Assembly (NCBI GenBank): GCA_035531755.1
Contig: DATKSK010000030.1
Location: 62,001-126,000 of the forward strand
Source: Acidimicrobiales bacterium
GTDB lineage: Bacteria; Actinomycetota; Acidimicrobiia; Acidimicrobiales; UBA8190
Reading direction: 5' to 3'
Length of the DNA stretch: 64,000 nucleotides
The position numbers and the translations under genes were made by a program. Positions 46,630 through 53,130 of the stretch are shown in pieces. The notes below the pieces were generated by a model that worked only from the letters and a program-made list of their open reading frames with translations, ran no database searches and was not told the origin of the DNA. Position 1 is the stretch's first letter; each line of letters opens with the position of its first letter.

Positions 46630-47331
46630 GTGGAAAAGTCGGAACGTCACAGGGTGCTGGTCGTCGACGACGAGCCGTCGATCGTCGACGCCGTGGCCAC
46701 CTCGTTGCGCTACGAGGGCTTCGACGTGGAGGAGGCGATCTCGGGACGGGCGGCCCTGGCCGCCGCACAGGAACGCCCCCCGGACCTGATCGTCCTCGAC
46801 GTGATGCTGCCCGACCTCGACGGCCTCGAGGTGACGCGCCGACTGCGTATGGACGGTATCCGCGCACCGGTGCTGTTCCTCACCGCACGCGATTCCCTCG
46901 AGGACAAGATCGCCGGGCTCACCGTCGGTGGCGACGACTACGTCACCAAGCCCTTCGCGCTGGCAGAGATCATCGCCCGCGCCAGGGCGCTGCTGCGCCG
47001 GTCGGGTGTCGACCAGGCGGACGAGGGCATCCTGCGCTTCGCCGACCTCGAAATGGACGAGGGCGCGCACGAAGTCCGGCGGGGCGGTGCGCGCATCCAG
47101 CTGACGGCCACGGAGTTCAACCTGCTGCGCTTCTTCCTCCGCAACCCTCGCCAGGTGCTCTCCAAGGCGCAGATCCTCGACAACGTGTGGCACTACGACT
47201 TCGGCGGCGAGGCGAACGTGGTCGAGACCTACGTGAGCTACCTGCGCAAGAAGCTCGAGCGTCACGGGCCACCGCTCATCCACACCATCCGCCTGGTCGG
47301 TTACACCCTGCGCGATCCGGAGGCCTCCTAG
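46630..47331 (+). CDS. OmpR/PhoB-family response regulator
   Basis: 233 residues. Receiver domain with acidic pair DD (VLVVDDEPS), phosphorylated Asp57 in DLIVLDVMLPDLDG, and the switch Lys in DDYVTKPF. The C-terminal winged helix (LTATEFNLLRFFLRNPRQVLSKAQIL, VVETYVSYLRKKL) binds DNA. GTG 46630 is chosen because a GGGAGG site lies 11 bp upstream; GTG 46618 overlaps that site. The kinase gene begins at the base after this stop codon. Confidence 0.94.
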   Translation: MEKSERHRVLVVDDEPSIVDAVATSLRYEGFDVEEAISGRAALAAAQERPPDLIVLDVMLPDLDGLEVTRRLRMDGIRAPVLFLTARDSLEDKIAGLTVGGDDYVTKPFALAEIIARARALLRRSGVDQADEGILRFADLEMDEGAHEVRRGGARIQLTATEFNLLRFFLRNPRQVLSKAQILDNVWHYDFGGEANVVETYVSYLRKKLERHGPPLIHTIRLVGYTLRDPEAS

Positions 47332-49020
47332 GTGTCCCTCAGGACCCGGCTGCTGCTGGCGGCCGGTGCCGTTGCGCTCATCGCGCTCGTGATCGCCGAC
47401 GCCGTCACGTACCAGGAGCTGCGTTCCTTCCTCTACGGCAAGATCGACCAGTCGCTCGAGCAGTCCCATAGGCCCATCGAGATCGCCCTGCACAGCGGCC
47501 CGTCGCCCCAGGGCGCGGGGAGGGAGGCGCCCGCGCCGGTCGGCGCCGGGAACGGCATCGCCGGATCGGGAACGACGTCGTCCACATCGACGCCGAGCGT
47601 GTCGGAGGGCTCGTCGGGGACCGAATCCTGCTCCGGGTTCGGAGGGCTGTCGGACCCCGTGCTGCGCCAGCTGGCCCCGAGCACGTTCGTCGAGCTCCGG
47701 AGCGCGACCGGTGCAGCCTTGTGCACGTACTCGGCACCTCCCGAGCTGGGCAGCGCCGAGTCGGTCTCCGAGTCGACCCCGAAATTGCCGGCGCGCGTCA
47801 CCGGATATGCCAAGAATGCCTCCGACCTCGGGGAGCCCACCGTCTACTTCACCGCCGCTGCAGCCAAGGGCGGCGATTCGCAGTTCCGGATGCGGGCGTC
47901 GGTCCTCGAATCGGGCCCGTACGTCGGGGGGGAGCTCCTCGTCGGCGTCCCGCTCGATTCCACTGTCGGGACGCTCGATCGATTGCTGGTCGTGGAGCTG
48001 GCGGTGACGGGCGCCGCGCTGGCCGGGGCGCTACTCCTCGGATGGTGGCTGGTGCGAGTCGGTTTGCGCCCGCTGCGCGCCGTGGAGGGCACCGCCGCGG
48101 CGATCGCCCGGGGTGAGCTCGCCGAGCGCGTCCCCGGCGAGGAGGCCCGGACGGAGGTCGGGCGCCTGGCGCGCTCGCTGAACGTCATGCTGGGCCGGAT
48201 CGAGAAGGCCTTCGCCCAGCGCGACGCCACCGAGCGAGAGCTGCGGGAGTCCGAGGGTCGCATGCGCCAATTCGTCGCCGACGCGTCGCACGAGCTGCGC
48301 ACGCCGCTCACCGCCGTCTCCGCGTACGCCGAGCTCTTCGAGCAGGGGGCCGTCACCCGTGCCGACGACCTCGAGCGCGTCATGCAGGGGATCCGCAGCG
48401 AGACGGCGCGCATGGGCCACCTCGTCGAGGACCTCCTGCTCCTGGCCCGGTTGGACGAGGGCCGGCCGCTCGAGCAGGAGGAGGTCGAGCTCGTGGGCGT
48501 GGCGGCGCAAGCCGTCCAGACTGCGGCCACCGTGGGACCGCAGTGGCCCGTCCAGCTGGTGGCCCGGGAACCGGTCGAAGTCGCCGGGGACCACCTGCGG
48601 CTGCGCCAGGTCCTCGACAACCTCCTGGCCAACGTGCGGACCCATTGCCCCGCCGGGACGTCGACGGTGGTGGCGGTGTCGAGCGAGCCCGGGAACGCGC
48701 TGATCACCGTGTCCGACGACGGCCCTGGCCTCGACCCCGAGCTCGCCGCCCGGATCTTCGAGCGCTTCTACCGCGCCGACCCCTCCCGATCGCGCCGCCA
48801 CGGTGGTGCCGGCCTCGGCCTGTCGATCGTGGCCTCGATCGTCAAGGCGCACGGCGGCACCGTCGCCACCGCGCCGCGACCCGGCGGAGGATCGGTGTTC
48901 ACCATCCGCCTCCCCCTCGCCGGGGACGGGGACGGGGACGGGGACGGGGACGAGAGCGGGGACGGGGCCAACGCCGACGGCCCGATCTCCTCCGGGGATT
49001 CTCAGCCGACTCATAGCTGA
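47332..49020 (+). CDS. Sensor histidine kinase, HAMP-HisKA-HATPase
   Basis: 562 residues. Span 1 at about 6-25, an extracytoplasmic sensor of about 190 residues, span 2 at about 218-241, HAMP, HisKA with H320 (ADASHELRTPLTAVSAY), N-box LDNLLANVRTH, G1 DDGPGLD and G2 GGAGLGLSI. The sensor holds two cysteines (C100, C131), a possible disulfide, and Ser/Gly-rich loops. An Asp/Gly repeat (GDGDGDGDGD) makes up part of the tail. GTG start directly abuts the regulator stop, so the two are translated together. MprB/TcrY-type kinases are the nearest style. Confidence 0.93.
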   Translation: MSLRTRLLLAAGAVALIALVIADAVTYQELRSFLYGKIDQSLEQSHRPIEIALHSGPSPQGAGREAPAPVGAGNGIAGSGTTSSTSTPSVSEGSSGTESCSGFGGLSDPVLRQLAPSTFVELRSATGAALCTYSAPPELGSAESVSESTPKLPARVTGYAKNASDLGEPTVYFTAAAAKGGDSQFRMRASVLESGPYVGGELLVGVPLDSTVGTLDRLLVVELAVTGAALAGALLLGWWLVRVGLRPLRAVEGTAAAIARGELAERVPGEEARTEVGRLARSLNVMLGRIEKAFAQRDATERELRESEGRMRQFVADASHELRTPLTAVSAYAELFEQGAVTRADDLERVMQGIRSETARMGHLVEDLLLLARLDEGRPLEQEEVELVGVAAQAVQTAATVGPQWPVQLVAREPVEVAGDHLRLRQVLDNLLANVRTHCPAGTSTVVAVSSEPGNALITVSDDGPGLDPELAARIFERFYRADPSRSRRHGGAGLGLSIVASIVKAHGGTVATAPRPGGGSVFTIRLPLAGDGDGDGDGDESGDGANADGPISSGDSQPTHS

Positions 49021-49030
49021 CTGTGCGAGG
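49001..49030 (+). promoter_or_regulatory. Candidate regulator site before the electron-transfer genes
   Basis: CTCAGCCGA, CTCATAGCTGA and CTGTGCGAG follow each other at about 9-11-bp spacing, overlapping the kinase stop and 31-60 bp before the next start. The CTCAnAG element resembles the CTCACAG boxes near 46562. Weak, inference only. Confidence 0.25.
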
Positions 49031-49060
49031 GCCGCGAGATTCGGATGGTCGTATGCAGCA

Positions 49061-49468
49061 ATGAACGAGACGCCCACAGGAGACGCCGTCGTCAACCACC
49101 CGGCACCCCCCGACGGTGGGGCCGCATGCTCGTCCGGCAGGGCCGGGGGCCCGCCAGCGGCGACACGTGCCGTGACCGTGACCCGGGTCCGCCGGGCCTC
49201 GAGGACCTTCGCCATCGTGGCCGCCGGCGCCGCCGCGCTGCTCGGCGTGGTCGTGTCCAAGGAGATCCCCGGGACCACCGCTGCCGCCCGGACCACCGCC
49301 ACCGGCGGGTCCCCGTCCGGGGTCTCGTCCGCCACGACGGCGGGGGGCTCGGGCACCACCTCGGGCACGTCCAGCTCGTCGCCGGCGACATCGTCGTCGC
49401 CGGGCTCCTCGTCGTCCTCGGGGTCGGCGACGGTCGTCTCCGGCGGCACCGGCGGCACCGGCCACTGA
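49061..49468 (+). CDS. Single-span Ser/Thr/Gly-rich protein of the electron-transfer operon
   Basis: 135 residues, not assigned to a family. A polar N-terminus of about 45 residues is followed by VRRASR and one hydrophobic span (TFAIVAAGAAALLGVVV). The last about 65 residues are almost only Ser, Thr, Gly, Ala and Pro (for example ATSSSPGSSSSSGS). An N-in anchor with an exported low-complexity tail is likely. Such a tail could be glycosylated, or offer Thr acceptors for the neighbouring flavin transferase; no DxxxGAT-type flavinylation motif is certain. ATG 49061 is the first in-frame start. Confidence 0.6.
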   Translation: MNETPTGDAVVNHPAPPDGGAACSSGRAGGPPAATRAVTVTRVRRASRTFAIVAAGAAALLGVVVSKEIPGTTAAARTTATGGSPSGVSSATTAGGSGTTSGTSSSSPATSSSPGSSSSSGSATVVSGGTGGTGH

Positions 49469-49504
49469 TCCCCACCGACGCCGAAGAGACGGACACAGAT
49501 CGGA

Positions 49505-50506
49505 ATGCGAACCATGACCCCTGAGACGCACGACGACCACGTCGACGCGCCGGCACCGTCCACGTCGGTGCCCCAGCCTGTGCTCCGCTCCATGCGGGCG
49601 ATCGGCACCACGGCGATCGTGGCGGTCACGGCGCCTGCGGCCGCGGCGCGCGCCGAGACGATCCTGGGCGAAGAGCTCGTCGCCATCGACGCGGCGTGCA
49701 GCCGCTTCCGGCCCGACTCGGAATTGTCGGCCCTGAACCGTGCGGGCGGGATCCCCGTGAACGTGAGCGCGTTGCTCTTCGAGGCCATCACCGTGGCGCT
49801 CGAGGTGGCGCAACGCACCGGGGGGGCGGTCGACCCCACGGTCGGCGCCGCCATCGAGGCGCTGGGCTATGACCGCGACTTCGAGGAACTCGGCGCCGAC
49901 ACCACGGCGCTGGTGCGACCGCCGCAGCCTGCGCCCGGCTGGTGGGAGATCGACCTCGACCCGCGCACCAGGACGGTGCGCGTGCCGCCCGGAACCCACA
50001 TCGACCTCGGCGCCTCCGCCAAGGCGCTCGTGACCGACCGGGCCGCCCAGCGCATCGCCCACGCGGTGCGCTCCGGCGTGCTCGTCAGCATCGGCGGCGA
50101 CGTCGCCGTCGCCGGGCCCGCGCCCGAAGGCGGCTGGGCGGTCGGCATCGCCCACGACTCCTCGGCGGCGGTCGACGCCGTCGACCAGGTGGTCGCCATC
50201 GCGACCGGCGGTATCGCCAGCTCGAGCACCGCCGTGCGCACGTGGCAGCGCGGCGCCCGGCGGCTGCACCACATCGTCGACCCGGCGACCGGCGACAGTG
50301 CTGCGCCCCACTGGACCCTGGTGTCGGCGTCCGGCGCGAGCTGCGTCGAGGCGAACGCAGCCAGCACGGCGGCCGTGGTGTGGGGCGAGCAGGCGGTGCC
50401 CAGGCTCGTCGAGCTCGGCCAACCCGCCCGCCTCGTCCGTCACGACGGACAGGTACTCACCCTGAACGGATGGCCCGCCGCCGACGAGCGGGGGCCACGG
50501 TCATGA
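49505..50506 (+). CDS. apbE: FAD:protein FMN transferase (ApbE family)
   Basis: Covalently attaches FMN to Thr/Ser of a target protein, using FAD and Mg2+. 333 residues with family blocks: AIGTTAIVAV, IDAACSRFRPDSELSALNR, THIDLGASAKALVTDRAA, VSIGGDVAVAG and GGWAVGIAHD, plus HHIVDPATGD. Unlike most ApbE proteins there is no signal peptide or lipobox, so it appears cytoplasmic. ATG 49514 is an alternative start, with GGA nine bases before it. Its stop overlaps the next gene by 4 bp (ATGA). Confidence 0.9.
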   Translation: MRTMTPETHDDHVDAPAPSTSVPQPVLRSMRAIGTTAIVAVTAPAAAARAETILGEELVAIDAACSRFRPDSELSALNRAGGIPVNVSALLFEAITVALEVAQRTGGAVDPTVGAAIEALGYDRDFEELGADTTALVRPPQPAPGWWEIDLDPRTRTVRVPPGTHIDLGASAKALVTDRAAQRIAHAVRSGVLVSIGGDVAVAGPAPEGGWAVGIAHDSSAAVDAVDQVVAIATGGIASSSTAVRTWQRGARRLHHIVDPATGDSAAPHWTLVSASGASCVEANAASTAAVVWGEQAVPRLVELGQPARLVRHDGQVLTLNGWPAADERGPRS

Positions 50507-51105
50507 CCTCCCCCGTCCTCTGGTACGCCACCCGCGCCACCGGTCTCGTGGCGCTGGTCCTCCTCACCGGCACCACGGTGCTCGGGATCATGACCGCCAA
50601 CCGGTTCGCCACACGGTGGTGGCCGCGCTTCGCCCAGCAGGACCTCCACCGCCGCGTGTCCATGACCACCATGGCCTTCCTCGGGGCCCACATCGTCACG
50701 AGCGTCATGGACAGCTACGTCCACATCGGATGGGCCGCCGTCGTCGTTCCCTTCGCCTCGACCTACAAGCGCCTATGGGTCACGCTGGGGACGGTGGGTG
50801 TCGACCTGCTCCTCGCCGTGGCCATCACGAGCGCGCTGCGCCACAAGATGGCCGCCCGCACCTGGCGGGCAGTGCACTGGCTGGCGTACCTCTGCTGGCC
50901 CGTCGCCCTCTCCCACGCCTTCGGGATCGGGACCGACATGCGCCAGGGCTGGGTGATCGACCTCGCCGTCGGCTGCATCGCCGCCGTGGTCGGCGCCGCC
51001 ACCTGGCGCATCACCCTCGGCGTGGCCCGCAGGCGCCGGGCGTTGGACGTCGTTCCCATCCGCGAGCGCCCCCAGGGCGTCGCCGTCAAGCACATCTCCG
51101 TCTAA
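50503..51105 (+). CDS. Ferric-reductase-like transmembrane heme protein
   Basis: 200 residues, about five or six membrane spans: WYATRATGLVALVLLTGTTVLGIM, TMAFLGAHIVTSVM, WAAVVVPFAS, LGTVGVDLLLAVAITSAL, WLAYLCWPVALSHAFGIG and a last span near VGCIAAVVGAATW. Conserved-looking His residues (LHRR, GAHI, YVHIG, AVHWL, LSHAFG) sit in helices as in b-heme ferric reductase domains. No FAD/NAD domain is fused, so electrons must come from a partner, probably the flavoprotein encoded next. ATGA overlap with apbE. Confidence 0.85.
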   Translation: MTSPVLWYATRATGLVALVLLTGTTVLGIMTANRFATRWWPRFAQQDLHRRVSMTTMAFLGAHIVTSVMDSYVHIGWAAVVVPFASTYKRLWVTLGTVGVDLLLAVAITSALRHKMAARTWRAVHWLAYLCWPVALSHAFGIGTDMRQGWVIDLAVGCIAAVVGAATWRITLGVARRRRALDVVPIRERPQGVAVKHISV

Positions 51106-51121
51106 CCGACAAGGACACCCG

Positions 51122-52453
51122 ATGACGATCACGACAACCGCCGACAGTGCAGCCGTCGCCAACGGCGCCGGCACCGGCGTCGGGACCAGCGCTGGCGGGT
51201 CCACGCTCCTCGGGAGCTGGCGGGCGCGCCACAGCGCGGACCTCGGCGCCCACCTGGCCCACCACGGCCCAATTCCATTGCCGGGCCCTGGGGACACGTC
51301 GTGGGCGGACCGGTTCGCGGCGGCGATCGAGGCGTCGGGGATCACCGGACGCGGCGGGGCGGCGTTCCCGTCGTCCGCCAAGCTCGCGCTGGCGCGCGCC
51401 GGCCGGGCCGGGCCGACGCTCGTGGTCAACGCCATGGAAGGAGAGCCGGCCAGCGGCAAGGACCAGGCGCTGCTGTCGTGCGTTCCCCACCTCGTCCTCG
51501 ACGGCGCCCAGCTGGTCGCCGCCGCCATCGGCGCCGGTCGGATCGCGCTGTGCATCCCCGCCGACCGCTACGACACCGCGCTCGCCGCCTCGCGTGCCGT
51601 GGCGGAGCGCGCCGGCACCGGGCTCATGCCCGTCGCCGTCACCGTCGTCCGGCCGCCGGGACGCTACGTCGCCGGGGAGGAGTCGGCGCTGGCCTCGTGG
51701 TTGGACGGCGGTCCCGGGGCACCCACGTTCCGACCGCGAAAGGGTGTCGCACTGACGATCGGGCGGCGTCCCGCCCTTGTCCACAACGCCGAGACCCTGG
51801 CGCACATGGCCCTGGTGGCACGGTACGGCCCGGACGCCTTCCGTGCCGCCGGGCGGCCCGGATCACCGGGCTCGACCCTGGTGACGGTGACGGGCGGCGT
51901 GGAGCACCCCGGGGTCTACGAGATCGCCCTGGGGACGCCGCTGGCGGAGGTCGTCGGCTGGGCGCACCCGGTCGACGAGGTCCAGGCCGTGCTGACCGGT
52001 GGGTTCGGCGGGAGCTGGCTCCCCGCCGCCGCCCTCGGGACCGCGTACGCGCCGGGCCCCATGGCCGCGGTCGGCGGTGTGGTCGGCGCCGGGGTCCTGG
52101 TCGTGCTCCCCCGCACCGCCTGCGGGATCGCCGAGACGGCGCGCATCGCCCGGCACATGGCGGGCGAGAGCGCCGGCCAGTGCGGGCCCTGTGTGTTCGG
52201 GCTCCCGGCCATCGCGCAGGACCTGGCATGGCTGGCGAGCGGGAGAGCCGACGCCGGGCTGACCCCGCGCCTGGAGGGCCGCTTCGGCGCCGTCAACGGG
52301 CGCGGCGCCTGCCGACACCCCGACGGCGTCGTCCGCATGGCGCGCAGCGCACTGTCGGTCTTCGCCGGCGATGCCGCTGCCCACGCCTCGGGTCGGCCGT
52401 GCCTCCACCATGCCCGCCCGTCGCTGCTCCCGCCGGCGACGGCGCGACCGTGA
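51122..52453 (+). CDS. NuoF/RnfC-like NAD(P)H-dehydrogenase flavoprotein
   Basis: 443 residues. Like complex I subunit NuoF: FMN/NADH fold with GITGRGGAAFPS (74-84), NAMEGEPASGKD, VAGEESALASWLDGG, an SLBB domain (TVTGGVEHPGVYEIALGTPL) and a C-terminal Fe-S helical domain. The usual C-x2-C-x2-C-x40-C ligand set reads ESAGQCGPC ... GACRHP, so the first Cys is Ala351 and only C354, C357 and C397 remain. Likely oxidises NAD(P)H and passes electrons to the downstream ferredoxin or heme protein. Starts 16 bp after the heme protein gene. Confidence 0.85.
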   Translation: MTITTTADSAAVANGAGTGVGTSAGGSTLLGSWRARHSADLGAHLAHHGPIPLPGPGDTSWADRFAAAIEASGITGRGGAAFPSSAKLALARAGRAGPTLVVNAMEGEPASGKDQALLSCVPHLVLDGAQLVAAAIGAGRIALCIPADRYDTALAASRAVAERAGTGLMPVAVTVVRPPGRYVAGEESALASWLDGGPGAPTFRPRKGVALTIGRRPALVHNAETLAHMALVARYGPDAFRAAGRPGSPGSTLVTVTGGVEHPGVYEIALGTPLAEVVGWAHPVDEVQAVLTGGFGGSWLPAAALGTAYAPGPMAAVGGVVGAGVLVVLPRTACGIAETARIARHMAGESAGQCGPCVFGLPAIAQDLAWLASGRADAGLTPRLEGRFGAVNGRGACRHPDGVVRMARSALSVFAGDAAAHASGRPCLHHARPSLLPPATARP

Positions 52454-52464
52454 GGAGGGCCGTC

Positions 52465-52674
52465 GTGAAGACGACGATCAGGGTCGATCCGATCGCGTGT
52501 GACGCGTACGGGTACTGTGCCGAGCTGCTCCCCGAGCTCGTCAGCCTCGACGAGTGGGGCTACCCCGTCGTCGGCGGGCAGCCCGTGCCCGGTCACGTGC
52601 TGGCGCTGGCCCGGCAGGCCGCCAAGGACTGCCCCCGACGGGCCCTGGTGCTCGAGCAGGCGTCCGACGACTGA
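52465..52674 (+). CDS. Three-cysteine ferredoxin (probable [3Fe-4S])
   Basis: 69 residues. C12-x5-C18 (ACDAYGYCAEL) and C56-P (KDCPRRAL) with the usual DPxxC start and GxP turn. Only three cysteines are present, as in many actinobacterial [3Fe-4S] ferredoxins. GTG 52465 is preceded by GAGGAGGG at 6 bp. Electron carrier, likely partner of the flavoprotein just upstream (11-bp gap). Confidence 0.87.
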   Translation: MKTTIRVDPIACDAYGYCAELLPELVSLDEWGYPVVGGQPVPGHVLALARQAAKDCPRRALVLEQASDD

Positions 52675-52704
52675 GGTAATGGCGTCGCGGCGACGTCGGT
52701 CGAC

Positions 52705-52755
52705 GCCACCGCCACCGCCACCGCCACCGCCACCGCCACCGCCACCGCCACCGCC
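52705..52755. repeat. GCCACC hexanucleotide microsatellite
   Basis: GCCACC repeated about 8.5 times without interruption between the ferredoxin and the HTH-protein gene. Slippage-prone. Confidence 0.97.
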
Positions 52756-52801
52756 GGTCGTGTCGTCGTCGTTCGACCGAGTCCTCTTCCGAAAGGCCTC
52801 G

Positions 52802-53102
52802 ATGTCCACGGAGAGAGAGCGTCTGGTGCACCGGATCGCCGAGCTCATCACATGCTCGGCGCTCCTGCGCCAGCGGCACGAGCATCCCTGCCGAGCGCCA
52901 GCAGGTGACCGAGGCCATCGAGGAGTCCGAGGCCGCCCGCCATCAACTCCGGTTGGCGTTGTTCGCGGTCGGAAAGGAGGAGGGTGCGTCCATCAGCGAA
53001 GTGGGGCGGGTGCTCGGGATCTCGCGCCAACTGGCCTCTCGTCTGGCGGGTGAAGCAACCAACGCGGGTTCCCGGGTGGAAGGCGTCGAAGACGACCCGT
53101 GA
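52802..53102 (+). pseudogene. Small HTH protein gene broken by a frameshift
   Basis: MSTERERLVHRIAELIT and SALLRQR are read from ATG 52802. The continuation, GTSIPAERQQVTEAIEESE, then ASISEVGRVLGISRQLASRL and a stop at 53102, is in the next frame (shift near 52875). Together they give one helical protein with a MarR/AsnC-like helix-turn-helix (ISEVGRVLGISRQLASRL), of a size common in actinobacteria. Either a true frameshift or a base error in the sequence. A shorter protein from GTG 52905 could still be made. Confidence 0.55.
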
Positions 53103-53130
53103 CAGCTGACGGATCCGAGCGCCATCCGAG

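Noticed and set aside
52705-52755. A coding poly-Pro or poly-Gly protein
   Set aside because: All frames are open only because of the repeat; no start or domain supports a gene.
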